Positions 1 to 7,722 of a stretch of DNA of 64,000 nucleotides are shown here, in pieces. The notes beneath the pieces are model-generated. The model saw nothing but the letters and a program-made list of their open reading frames with translations, was not told the origin of the DNA and did no database searches. The DNA comes from Velocimicrobium porci. GTDB taxonomy: Bacteria; Bacillota; Clostridia; Lachnospirales; Lachnospiraceae. The translations under genes and the position numbers were made by a program. Where the stretch lies: the NCBI RefSeq assembly GCF_009696045.1, contig NZ_VUMT01000010.1, positions 1 through 64,000 on the forward strand, in the 5' to 3' direction. Every line of letters begins with the position of its first letter. Positions within the stretch are counted from its first letter, which is position 1.

Positions 1-154
1 TTTTTCAAAGGTCGTTCGTCTGAAATTCTTATGAATCTCTCATCTGTTCAAATCCTCATTCAAACAAATGGTTCTCTTAGAATTTTCAGGGTTGTTTTAT
101 TGTTCAATTATCAAGGTTCTTTATTTTGCTGTTTCTCATCGACTCAGCTTTAAT

Positions 155-183
155 AGTTTAACATACTCTGTTTTGTTTGTCAA
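155..183 (-). promoter_or_regulatory. Strong sigma-A promoter of a probable rRNA operon leaving the window to the left
   Basis: On the minus strand there is a perfect -35 TTGACA (178-183), a 17-nt spacer and -10 TAAACT (155-160). Upstream of it (about 187-230) the DNA is almost only A and T, like an UP element. The transcribed part, 1-150, carries no ORF on the minus strand and looks like the leader of a stable-RNA operon, with a GAACCTTGATAA-type segment that I recognise from rRNA leaders in Clostridia. The 16S gene would lie beyond position 1, so the rRNA assignment is inference. Confidence 0.6.
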
Positions 184-231
184 GTACTTTTTTTATTTTT
201 TTCAACTTTTATTTTTTTTAAAAAGTCGAAA

Positions 232-320
232 CGGAGAAGGAGGGATTTGAACCCTCGCGCCGCTATTAACGACCTACTCCCTTTCCAGGGGAGCCCCTTC
301 AGCCGCTTGGGTACTTCTCC
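232..320 (-). tRNA. tRNA-Ser (anticodon GGA)
   Basis: The minus strand gives a class II tRNA of 89 nt. The acceptor arms GGAGAAG and CTTCTCC pair, the T arm GAGGGTTCAAATCCCTC is intact, and the anticodon loop CTGGAAA carries GGA. A long variable arm is present, as expected for serine. The 3' CCA is not encoded, so it would be added after RNase Z trimming; rnz lies at 3185-4099. Confidence 0.95.
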
Positions 321-375
321 AACTAGCTTACGCCATACTTTCCAATATTCAATATGCAAACTTCATTGTTGCAAA

Positions 376-461
376 CGGAGAAGGTGGGATTCGAACCCAC
401 GGTCCCTTTCGGAATCACTGGTTTTCAAGACCAGCTCCTTAAACCACTCGGACACCTCTCC
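376..461 (-). tRNA. tRNA-Ser (anticodon UGA)
   Basis: This is an 86-nt class II tRNA on the minus strand. The acceptor stem starts GGAGAGG and closes with CTTCTCC, with one G-U pair. The anticodon loop CTTGAAA carries TGA, there is a long variable arm (ATTCCGAAAGGGA) and the T arm is GTGGGTTCGAATCCCAC. It lies 55 bp upstream of the tRNA-Ser(GGA) gene, so both may be co-transcribed. No CCA is encoded. Confidence 0.95.
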
Positions 462-559
462 GAACACTGCTCACCTAGTATATCATCTTATTTTTACTAA
501 GTCAAGTCTTTTTTTATATTTTTTTTCAAAATTTCCAATTTTATATTTTTTTCCTGTAT

Positions 560-1285
560 TTATCGCCTTTTTAATTCTTCAAATTTGTCGTTTTTCGTTT
601 TCTCATTTGCTAAAAAACATTCACCTATCTCTAAGTCTTCCGGTGTTGTTATTTTTATATTTTTGTAAGAAGCCTTTACTAATGTAACCGCATGTCCTGT
701 CATTCGTTCTACTACCATCGCATCATCTGTCACATCAGAAATTTTTTGTTCAAATAGCTTGTCATATGCCTGTTTTACCAATTGATACTCAAATACCTGC
801 GGTGTTTGAATCTGCCATACTTTACTTCGATCTAAACTTTTCTCTACTTGTTTTTTCTGATTTATAAGTTTTATCGTATCTTTCACTGGCATTCCCGCAA
901 TACATGCTTTTGTTTCCCTGACTGTTTCAAACAAGTCCTCTATCAATTGTTTGCTTAAAAACGGTCTGGCACCATCATGTATAAACACATATTCTGCGTT
1001 TTGAACCACTTGCAGTCCATTATAAACTGAATGGTACCGTTCACTGCCTCCAGATACAATTTGCATTACCTTTTTAAATTGGTAACGGTTTATTATTTCT
1101 TGTTCACAATACTCTTTTTCGCCTTCCCCAACTACTAATATAATCTCATCTATATCACTTTCTTCAAATGCTTTAAGACTATAATATATGACAGGTTTAC
1201 CATTCAATAATAAATACTGCTTTGGACAATCCATTCCCATACGCTTGCCTTGACCTGCTGCAAGCACAATTGCTACTGACTTCAT
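560..1285 (-). CDS. ispD: 2-C-methyl-D-erythritol 4-phosphate cytidylyltransferase
   Basis: IspD joins MEP and CTP to give CDP-ME in the non-mevalonate isoprenoid pathway, in the cytosol. The N-terminal nucleotide-binding signature AIVLAAGQGKRMG is followed by PKQYL, and FIHDGARPF and DDAMVVE fit the family's metal and substrate sites. The length of 241 aa is typical. I start at the second of two nearby ATGs, because GGAGA lies 6-7 nt before it and directly abuts the upstream one. It follows tsaD on the same strand, but a terminator separates them. Family assignment is firm. Confidence 0.95.
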   Translation of the reverse strand: MKSVAIVLAAGQGKRMGMDCPKQYLLLNGKPVIYYSLKAFEESDIDEIILVVGEGEKEYCEQEIINRYQFKKVMQIVSGGSERYHSVYNGLQVVQNAEYVFIHDGARPFLSKQLIEDLFETVRETKACIAGMPVKDTIKLINQKKQVEKSLDRSKVWQIQTPQVFEYQLVKQAYDKLFEQKISDVTDDAMVVERMTGHAVTLVKASYKNIKITTPEDLEIGECFLANEKTKNDKFEELKRR

Positions 1286-1424
1286 AATCATTCTCCGTTC
1301 TTTCTTCTTTTATCGTATTGATTATTATTTTACCTTTTTATTATGCAACAATACTCCTTTCGCATCTGTGCACATCCTCGCGGAGCGTTTTTGCTTTATA
1401 GGAGACGAAGTTTCCTATAAAGCA

Positions 1425-1449
1425 AGAAAAGGACAGCTTACCGCTGTCC
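1425..1449 (-). terminator. Rho-independent terminator overlapping the tsaD stop codon
   Basis: On the minus strand GGACAGC-GGTAA-GCTGTCC (1431-1449) is followed by TTTTCTT. The TAA in the loop is the stop codon of tsaD, so the hairpin starts inside the coding region. A second, longer perfect hairpin (about 1393-1423, arms GCTTTATAGGA/TCCTATAAAGC) follows directly without a T-run. Confidence 0.7.
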
Positions 1450-2466
1450 AATTTTAAGATTTGGCACCGCATTTAAGTCCCATCCATGTCTTGTTCCTTT
1501 TTTATATTCATAATATCCGGCAACACCAATCATTGCTCCATTATCGGTACAATAAATTGGAGAAGGATAATATAATTGGAACCCTTCTCTTGTGCACGCT
1601 CTCTCCATTCCCTTTCTTAAAGCGGAATTAGAGGCAACACCACCTGCCATTGCTATTTTGTTTATATGATAGTTTTTTGCTGCTGTTATTGTTTTTTGAA
1701 CTAAAACATCAACCACCGATTCTTGGAATGATGCAGCTATATCTGCCCTATTAATCTCTTCTCCTTTCATCTGACAAGAATTAATATGGTTCAATACTGC
1801 TGACTTAACACCACTAAAACTAAAATCATATGGTGCTCCATCAATCTTAGCCCTTGGAAATGCAATCGCCTCTTTATTTCCCTCTTTTGCCAGCTTATCA
1901 ATTTTGGGTCCACCCGGATAACCAAGCCCAATTGCTCTGGCCACTTTATCAAATGCTTCCCCAGCAGCATCATCTCTTGTACGTCCTATAATTTCATATT
2001 CACCATAATCTTTTACAATCACTAAGTGTGTATGTCCTCCGGACACAATTAAACATAAAAATGGAGGTTCCAAATCCAAATGCTCAATATAATTGGCAGA
2101 AACATGTCCTTCAATATGATGTACTCCTACAAGTGGTTTTCCAGCAGCATAGCTTATCGCCTTTGCCTCTGCAACACCAACCAATAACGCCCCAACCAGT
2201 CCGGGACCATAGGTGACTGCAATTGCATCTATCTCTTCTAATGTTGTATCTGCCTCTTCCAATGCTTCTTCAATTACCTGGTTAATTTTCTCAATATGCT
2301 TTCTTGAAGCAATTTCCGGTACGACACCACCATATAATTTATGAAGTTCAATTTGCGATGATATAACATTAGACAATACTTCTCTTCCGTTACGAATTAC
2401 TGCTGCAGCTGTTTCATCACATGATGATTCGATTCCTAATATTAAAGTATCATTTTCACGTTTCAT
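1438..2466 (-). CDS. tsaD: tRNA N6-threonylcarbamoyladenosine transferase TsaD
   Basis: TsaD transfers the threonylcarbamoyl group to A37 of ANN-decoding tRNAs, working with TsaB and TsaE, which are both encoded nearby (4888-6041). Visible are the ASKHA start [10 protein letters not shown], the metal-binding HHIEGH, the loop [21 protein letters not shown] and a C-terminal [11 protein letters not shown]. The 342-aa length fits the family. The start is the ATG preceded by GGAGG at 6 nt; an upstream in-frame ATG lacks such a site. Confidence 0.96.
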   Translation of the reverse strand: MKRENDTLILGIESSCDETAAAVIRNGREVLSNVISSQIELHKLYGGVVPEIASRKHIEKINQVIEEALEEADTTLEEIDAIAVTYGPGLVGALLVGVAEAKAISYAAGKPLVGVHHIEGHVSANYIEHLDLEPPFLCLIVSGGHTHLVIVKDYGEYEIIGRTRDDAAGEAFDKVARAIGLGYPGGPKIDKLAKEGNKEAIAFPRAKIDGAPYDFSFSGVKSAVLNHINSCQMKGEEINRADIAASFQESVVDVLVQKTITAAKNYHINKIAMAGGVASNSALRKGMERACTREGFQLYYPSPIYCTDNGAMIGVAGYYEYKKGTRHGWDLNAVPNLKIGQR

Positions 2467-2551
2467 AGTTTGCCTCCATAAAGCGATCATTTATTACGTT
2501 TGCTATCGCTTCTATTCCATATAAATATCCTTAAATCAATTAAAAATCCAT

Positions 2552-3154
2552 CTAGTCCTCTGGCAACTCGACCGGATCCGTCTGCTCCCATCCTAAAATC
2601 TTCCAATTTTCATTCTCATCTTGTCTTAAAATAAATTTTTCATACACTTTATGATAACTCTTTTTCTTTTGCTTTTCTTGTGTCAAAAATAAAATTGTAC
2701 AAGTTGCATATTCTTCGCCATTGCTTTCACTATATTCAATTTCGCTCGCATTTTGAACCGAATAACTCATAATAATTTTTTTTATGTCACGAAACTCTTT
2801 CACATCTTTTTTAACTGACTTTATATATTGACTTTCCGGATTTTTTTCTAATAATTCATCATCCATCAGTCCTCTTAGTTTATCTGCTAATTTTTCAATA
2901 TCTTCGTCCGATAATCCTCCTTTATAAAGACAGCTTGTAATTCTTCCATAAAATTTCATTACTTCTCTTGGAGTTCCAGGATAATTGGCTTCTAAATCTT
3001 TGTTTAGAATTTTTTCCAGCTCTGTTTCTGTTGTTTTACTTTTTTCTGATTCAGATGGTTCTTTTGTCATATTATAATACACTGCAACTATGGCAACACC
3101 AATTGTTATCATTATTAGAATCGTTGTGAGAATCTTTTTTGTTGATTTCTTCAT
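2552..3154 (-). CDS. Membrane-anchored hypothetical protein
   Basis: The 200-aa protein has a lysine-rich start, one hydrophobic segment at about residues 9-26 (an uncleaved anchor or signal peptide, no lipobox cysteine), a charged Ser/Glu linker and a soluble domain of about 150 residues facing outward. The soluble part ends with ENWKILGWEQ, which is reminiscent of NTF2-like extracellular domains with a final beta strand; that fold is a guess. The start at 3154 has GGAGG about 8 nt upstream. It sits between rnz and tsaD on the same strand, 30 bp from rnz. Function unknown. Confidence 0.75.
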   Translation of the reverse strand: MKKSTKKILTTILIMITIGVAIVAVYYNMTKEPSESEKSKTTETELEKILNKDLEANYPGTPREVMKFYGRITSCLYKGGLSDEDIEKLADKLRGLMDDELLEKNPESQYIKSVKKDVKEFRDIKKIIMSYSVQNASEIEYSESNGEEYATCTILFLTQEKQKKKSYHKVYEKFILRQDENENWKILGWEQTDPVELPED

Positions 3155-3184
3155 ACCAATCTCCTCCATCCAAGACTATATAAA

Positions 3185-4099
3185 TTATTCTTCTTTGTCA
3201 AATTCCAACACAATACTTTTTTTATCTTTTCCCAATTTCGTATGAGGAAATATCTCCTGTGTTGGTTTTAAATACAAATCCGGTCTGACAAGAGAAGGAC
3301 TAAAATGTGTAAGCCACAGTTCCTTTACCTTTGCTTCTTTTGCAATTTGGGCAGCCTCATAAAACGTCATATGTTTATATTCTCTCGCTTTTGACTGCTT
3401 TTCCCTCTCCCCGTACATACCTTCACATATTAATAAATCGGCATTTTTTGAAAAATCTATTATAGCCTGTACTGGTCTTGTATCTGTACAATATGTCAGC
3501 TTAATTCCTCTTCGTTCCGGTCCTAACACCATATCCTGAGTATAAGTTTTTCCTTCAAATTGCACAATTTCCCCTTTTTGTAACCGGCTCCAAACCTGTT
3601 TTGGAACATCATTCATTTCCGCTTTTTCAACCAAAAATTTTCCTGCCCTTGGTATTGAGATTGTATATCCATAACAGGTTACGTTGTGATTTACTCGAAA
3701 TGCATCAATCACATAGCCATTTATCTCGAAATGCTCTTTGGCACTATTTAATTCAATAAATTTAATTTCAAACGGAAGCTCCGGTGCAATAATCCGAAGA
3801 GCATTTACAACCCTTTCAAGCCCTTTTGGACCAATTATTGTTATAGGTTCTGTTCTATCTGCGTTCCCCATAGATAATAAAAGCCCTGGCAGACCACTGA
3901 TATGATCTCCATGGTAATGGGTAAAGCATATAATATCAATCGGATGGAAGCTCCATCCTTTCTCTTTTATTGCAATCTGTGTTCCCTCTCCACAATCAAT
4001 TAACAGACTACTTCCATTTAATCTCAGCATTAAGGAAGTAAGCCATCTACCAGGAAGAGGCATCATTCCCCCTGTCCCTAGTAAACAAACATCTAACAT
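3185..4099 (-). CDS. rnz: Ribonuclease Z
   Basis: RNase Z cuts the 3' trailer from tRNA precursors that lack an encoded CCA, as both tRNA-Ser genes here do. The metallo-beta-lactamase metal site FTHYHGDHISGLPG is intact at about residues 60-73. TYCTDTRP and WLTHFSPSL supply further conserved positions. The length of 304 aa is that of the short, dimeric bacterial form. Its placement among tRNA-modification genes supports the assignment. Confidence 0.95.
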   Translation of the reverse strand: MLDVCLLGTGGMMPLPGRWLTSLMLRLNGSSLLIDCGEGTQIAIKEKGWSFHPIDIICFTHYHGDHISGLPGLLLSMGNADRTEPITIIGPKGLERVVNALRIIAPELPFEIKFIELNSAKEHFEINGYVIDAFRVNHNVTCYGYTISIPRAGKFLVEKAEMNDVPKQVWSRLQKGEIVQFEGKTYTQDMVLGPERRGIKLTYCTDTRPVQAIIDFSKNADLLICEGMYGEREKQSKAREYKHMTFYEAAQIAKEAKVKELWLTHFSPSLVRPDLYLKPTQEIFPHTKLGKDKKSIVLEFDKEE

Positions 4100-4124
4100 T
4101 CTCTTTCCTCTCTATCCTATTTAT

Positions 4125-4349
4125 TTACACTATTTCATTTTCATCGGTAACTGTAACAGGGATGGCAAAAGTCTGAATCAGAGCATCATAACATTCTTCA
4201 CATATATGAAACACATGCCGCGTAGTATCTTTTTTTGAAAAATACCCCCACTCTTTCTCTACTTTTAAAACATCTTCCCGTAAAATTCCCTGTTCTATTT
4301 TTATTTTTTTCCCACAAACATTACAAAAAATATTACCTTGCTGTTCCAT
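4125..4349 (-). CDS. Small zinc-ribbon protein of unknown function
   Basis: A 74-aa protein with two Cys-x2-Cys knuckles, CNVCGKK at residue 9 and CEECYD near residue 52, which likely bind one zinc ion. The middle contains two lysine/glutamate-rich strands. GGAGG lies 7 nt before the ATG, so the gene is likely translated. It follows rimI and precedes rnz on the same strand. I do not recognise a named family. Confidence 0.75.
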   Translation of the reverse strand: MEQQGNIFCNVCGKKIKIEQGILREDVLKVEKEWGYFSKKDTTRHVFHICEECYDALIQTFAIPVTVTDENEIV

Positions 4350-4442
4350 GCTATATCCTCCATCATCGTCATATTTTCCCTTTTAATAAATAACACTTTT
4401 TATTATACTACGGTTCATTATAACGACATTTTTTATCATTTC

Positions 4443-4901
4443 CTAGTGGTAATTAATGTCTGTATCTTCGCTGTATTTCCACATAATTACTGCGTCTTCT
4501 TTTGGTTTTTCATAAAAATTTTTTCTAAGTCCCTCAGCACGAAATCCAAGCTTTTTGTATAAATGAATTGCTGGTTTGTTACTTTCTCTTACTTCTAATG
4601 TGAATGCTGTTATTTTTTCTTGCATCCCCCATTTTATTAGATAGCTTAACATTTGAAATCCTATTTTTTGATTCCTTACTGTTTTCTTCACTGCTACATT
4701 GGTTATCTGACCTTCCCCTGCAACATTCCAAAGACCGCAATAGCCCAACACTTCATTTTCTTTCACTGCAACGACATATAACTGATTTGAATTCGTAATA
4801 GAGTCCATAAAGTCCTTTCGTGTCCACGGCATTGAAAAAATCTCATTCTCAATTTTCTCTACCTGGTCGATATCCGTTTCTTCCATCTTACGAATTTCCA
4901 T
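4443..4901 (-). CDS. rimI: Ribosomal protein S18-alanine N-acetyltransferase (RimI family)
   Basis: A 152-aa GNAT acetyltransferase. The acetyl-CoA loop is RNQKIG, where most RimI proteins have R-x-x-G-x-G/A, so the first glycine is replaced by lysine. TLEVRESNKPAIHLYKKLGF is the RimI-typical C-terminal motif. RimI acetylates the N-terminal alanine of S18 in E. coli; substrates in Clostridia are less certain. It overlaps tsaB by 14 bp, the classic tsaE-tsaB-rimI order. An AAGGA site precedes the ATG. Confidence 0.9.
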   Translation of the reverse strand: MEIRKMEETDIDQVEKIENEIFSMPWTRKDFMDSITNSNQLYVVAVKENEVLGYCGLWNVAGEGQITNVAVKKTVRNQKIGFQMLSYLIKWGMQEKITAFTLEVRESNKPAIHLYKKLGFRAEGLRKNFYEKPKEDAVIMWKYSEDTDINYH

Positions 4902-5613
4902 GTTCTCGTTCCTTTTTCTTTTTTTCCTGTAACTCCCGTTCTGCCTGAGACAAACGCAAATAGACCGGCTTATGCTCCGCTGCAGTTTCTATTTTCCCTT
5001 TTTCCCAATAAACAGCCGCCAAAGCAGCTACTGCTCCTGCTCTCTGCATTGCCATATGTGCCGGTGCAAATGAATATGGAACCTTCAGCTTTTCCTTTAT
5101 CTGTTCCTTAAATACGGGAACTCCATCCCCTAAAAATGTTACTTCCCGACCAAGAAGATTCACTTCTTCTATTATCTCATCAATAGATACAGCTTTTTGA
5201 TCCGCCAAAATCTGGAACTCTTTTTCCTTAAATTCATATAACCCAGTATACACCTGATTTCTTCTCGCATCCATAATCGGACAAATCACGGTACTGATTC
5301 CACATAAATTATAGGCAAGCCCTTCTACTGTCGGAACTGAAATAATTGGTTTTTTCAATGCAAGCCCTAATCCCTTTGCAGTCGAAGAACCTATTCGAAG
5401 ACCTGTAAAAGACCCCGGTCCGGCAGCTACTGCAATTGCATCAAGTTCTTTTAAATCAATTCCTGTCATCTGTACAATTGTATCAATCATAGGCAATAAA
5501 GTCTGTGAATGTGTCTTTTTAAAATTTGTTGTATATTCAGCGACCATAGTTCCATCATTCACAAAAGCAACGGAAGCAACTAATCCTGAACTATCAATTG
5601 CTAATATTTTCAT
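4888..5613 (-). CDS. tsaB: tRNA threonylcarbamoyladenosine biosynthesis protein TsaB
   Basis: TsaB is the ASKHA-fold scaffold partner of TsaD for t6A37 synthesis. Visible are the N-terminal LAIDSSGLVASVA and the signature AAGPGSFTGLRIGSSTAKGL at about residues 64-83. The length of 241 aa is normal. GGAGG precedes the ATG, and the start overlaps the tsaE stop by 4 bp, which indicates translational coupling. The metal-binding histidines of TsaD are absent, as expected for the non-catalytic paralogue. Confidence 0.95.
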   Translation of the reverse strand: MKILAIDSSGLVASVAFVNDGTMVAEYTTNFKKTHSQTLLPMIDTIVQMTGIDLKELDAIAVAAGPGSFTGLRIGSSTAKGLGLALKKPIISVPTVEGLAYNLCGISTVICPIMDARRNQVYTGLYEFKEKEFQILADQKAVSIDEIIEEVNLLGREVTFLGDGVPVFKEQIKEKLKVPYSFAPAHMAMQRAGAVAALAAVYWEKGKIETAAEHKPVYLRLSQAERELQEKKKKEREHGNS

Positions 5614-6041
5614 CTGTCACTATCCTCCAGTGTAATTCTCCGAAAATCAAATCCTTTCTCTAAATCCTTTTCAATTGTAACCATTTTCACATTGAAAGGA
5701 AGAATTTCTTCGATTAGATTTGCCCACTCAATCAGACATACCCCATCTCCATAAAAATAATCCTCATATCCTATTTCATCCATTTCTTCTATATCTGCGA
5801 TACGATACACATCAAAATGGTAAAAAGGAATACGTCCTTCCTCATATTCCTGCACAATTGTAAAAGTAGGACTGCTTATCGGCTCTTTAATGTTCAATCC
5901 GGCTGCAAACCCTTGGGTAAATACAGTCTTACCTACTCCCAAATCTCCAATTAACAAATATACTTGTCCACGCTCTGCCTGCTCTCCTAGTGTCTTTCCA
6001 AACTGAAATGTTTCTTCACTGCTATAACTTTCGATTACCAT
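5610..6041 (-). CDS. tsaE: tRNA threonylcarbamoyladenosine biosynthesis ATPase TsaE
   Basis: A 143-aa P-loop ATPase that drives the TsaB-TsaD complex through its catalytic cycle. The Walker A motif is GDLGVGKT (about residues 32-39). SSPTFTIVQEY, HFDVYRI and LIEWAN follow in the family order. GGAG lies 5 nt before the ATG. It is coupled to tsaB, and tsaD lies 3 kb downstream on the same strand, so all three partners of the complex are in this window. Confidence 0.95.
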   Translation of the reverse strand: MVIESYSSEETFQFGKTLGEQAERGQVYLLIGDLGVGKTVFTQGFAAGLNIKEPISSPTFTIVQEYEEGRIPFYHFDVYRIADIEEMDEIGYEDYFYGDGVCLIEWANLIEEILPFNVKMVTIEKDLEKGFDFRRITLEDSDR

Positions 6042-6049
6042 ACATGCTC

Positions 6050-6553
6050 CTACTTTAATTTACAAATATTTTTATCTGTATTTGCTTTCATGATTTCTTT
6101 TACATTTTGAACATCTTGTCCCAATTGCTTTTTGGGAAGAATAAACGCATTCACTGAAGATGAGTATACAAAAATCGCATTTTTACTTTCAATTATGCTT
6201 CGTACATCCTTCCATGGTAAAAGTACATTGTCTTCCTTCTGTTCTACAGTGATTCCTTCCGAATTCATTGTATATAATAGAGGTTCCTTAAACATTGGAT
6301 TCAGTTTAACCCGTTGATTTGCTTTTACCCAAAACTGAATTGGCTGTAAAACTGTAAAAAGAGAAGCCATTATAAATAATGCAATCATAAAGGTAGGCTC
6401 TCCCTTTCCTATGTTCAAGAAAAAGACAACTAATGCTCCAAGACTTAAAATCACACCAAATATTCCTGAAAAATGAGTATAGAAGTGGCGCATTAAAAAC
6501 CGGAACATATCTTTTGGATTTATCATTATACTCAATTTAATTTCGTTTTCCAT
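6050..6553 (-). CDS. YcxB-like membrane protein
   Basis: A 167-aa protein with two hydrophobic helices at about residues 30-50 and 56-75, followed by a cytoplasmic domain with the pattern EGITVEQKEDNVLLPWKDV. That pattern is characteristic of YcxB-like C-terminal domains (seen mainly in Firmicutes, function unknown). It lies 9 bp upstream of tsaE, so it may be the first gene of the tsaE-tsaB-rimI transcription unit. Confidence 0.75.
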   Translation of the reverse strand: MENEIKLSIMINPKDMFRFLMRHFYTHFSGIFGVILSLGALVVFFLNIGKGEPTFMIALFIMASLFTVLQPIQFWVKANQRVKLNPMFKEPLLYTMNSEGITVEQKEDNVLLPWKDVRSIIESKNAIFVYSSSVNAFILPKKQLGQDVQNVKEIMKANTDKNICKLK

Positions 6554-6663
6554 TCCTTATCTTTCTCCTCTTTTTTGTTCTATGTGCAATTATAACAGAT
6601 TCATAAAGGTACGTAAAGTGCTATAGCAATTCAAACACAATGAACCCTAGAAGAAAACGACAT

Positions 6664-6725
6664 CAAAAAAGGCTGTCACAAAGTATAAATTTATATAAAA
6701 ATTCATTTTGTGACAACCTTTTTTC
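6664..6725 (-). terminator. ribU terminator
   Basis: On the minus strand AAAAGGTTGTCACAAA and TTTGTGACAGCCTTTT form a long stem around an AT-rich loop, with T-runs on both ends. It begins about 12 bp after the ribU stop. The opposite strand also has a T-run, so it may act in both directions. Confidence 0.85.
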
Positions 6726-6736
6726 TCTAATATTTT

Positions 6737-7348
6737 TTATGCTTTCACAACAGGATATAACATTTTATAAACATAATAGCCAACTGCTGACATCATAATT
6801 CCTTTTACAATATTAAACGGTGTAATACCCAGTATTACAACTGTTGCTAAACTTTTAATCGCAGGTATCGTTACCGAGGCTGCACCTATCACTGCTTCCA
6901 TTCCACCAAATAATTTTGCGTATAATGGTACGGTTACAAAATAGTTAACTACAATTCCGGCTATAACAAACCCTATTATTCCGCCTAAGAATGACAGTAT
7001 TAACTTCTTCTTTGTCTGAACACGTCTAAATATTACCCCCAAAGGGATAATATAACACGCACTTATTACAAAATTAGCAATTTCTCCAACTCCTCCTGTT
7101 GTTGTTGCTGTAATTGCTTTTATTACATTTTTTAATAATTCCACAACAACTCCTGCAATAGGGCCATACGTTAAAGTTGCCACAATTGCCGGTACATCGC
7201 TAAATTCCAATTCCAAAAATCCCAGAAATTTGAATGGAAGGTGAATCAGCATCAATACATATGCCAATGCCGTAAGTAAAGATAAACTTACCATTTGTTT
7301 CGTCGAAAATAAATGTTGCTCTTTTGTTGGATTTGTTACATAATTCAT
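6737..7348 (-). CDS. ribU: Riboflavin ECF transporter substrate-binding subunit RibU
   Basis: RibU is the membrane S-component that binds riboflavin and docks to the shared ECF energising module, which is not encoded in this window. The 203-aa protein has about six hydrophobic segments. The stretch LPFKFLGFLELEFSDVPA near residues 37-54 is the conserved RibU substrate region. GGAGAG precedes the ATG. An FMN riboswitch with an attenuator and a consensus promoter lies upstream, which confirms the substrate by context: high FMN should stop expression. Confidence 0.95.
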   Translation of the reverse strand: MNYVTNPTKEQHLFSTKQMVSLSLLTALAYVLMLIHLPFKFLGFLELEFSDVPAIVATLTYGPIAGVVVELLKNVIKAITATTTGGVGEIANFVISACYIIPLGVIFRRVQTKKKLILSFLGGIIGFVIAGIVVNYFVTVPLYAKLFGGMEAVIGAASVTIPAIKSLATVVILGITPFNIVKGIMMSAVGYYVYKMLYPVVKA

Positions 7349-7454
7349 AATCTTCTCTCCTTTTTTTGGGAAGTTTTTTGGAGATGATTCCTCGCCGGTA
7401 CAATGCGTTCCTGCTCGGAAGATTTTTTATTATATCAGGAATCCCGAAAAAATT

Positions 7455-7493
7455 TCCAATATAACAAAGAAGCTCCGATACAAGTATCGGAGC
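7455..7493 (-). terminator. Attenuator terminator of the FMN riboswitch
   Basis: On the minus strand GCTCCGATAC and GTATCGGAGC form a 10-bp perfect stem (7472-7493) followed by TTCTTTGTT. It sits between the aptamer and ribU. FMN-bound aptamers of this type favour the terminator, so ribU should be switched off when flavin is plentiful. The competing antiterminator was not traced base by base. Confidence 0.8.
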
Positions 7494-7544
7494 CAAGTTT
7501 CTTGAATAAAGCAATCCATAGACATAACCAATTGATTGCTTTTT

Positions 7545-7660
7545 CTTCTCTCATCCAGACTATAAACTGTCGGTTTTGGAATTTCACCAAATCAGCTGTA
7601 AATATACAGGTCGCGGACTATAACCGCCGGTCGGGAATTTCACCCTGCCCCGAAGAACTT
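7545..7660 (-). promoter_or_regulatory. FMN riboswitch (RFN element)
   Basis: The minus strand holds the conserved RFN blocks in order: CTTCGGGGCAGGGTGAAAT, CCCGACCGGCGGTTATAGTC, then a variable hairpin, then GGTGAAATTCC, ACCGACAGT and AGTCTGGATGAGAGAAG. These match the FMN aptamer family closely. It controls ribU through the terminator at 7455-7493. Confidence 0.97.
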
Positions 7661-7681
7661 CCTTTATATTTTATAGTAATT

Positions 7682-7710
7682 ATTATATAGCAGATTCCTA
7701 TTTATGTCAA
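7682..7710 (-). promoter_or_regulatory. Consensus sigma-A promoter of the FMN riboswitch / ribU unit
   Basis: TTGACA (7705-7710), a 17-nt spacer and TATAAT (7682-7687) on the minus strand match the sigma-A consensus at all twelve positions. Transcription would start about 15-20 nt upstream of the RFN aptamer. Confidence 0.9.
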
Positions 7711-7722
7711 TTTTTTTATCTT

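Noticed and set aside
68-687. Plus-strand ORFs over the tRNA-Ser genes and into the ispD 3' end
   Set aside because: They read through two clear tRNA genes on the other strand and include a stretch of ispD antisense; no ribosome binding sites.
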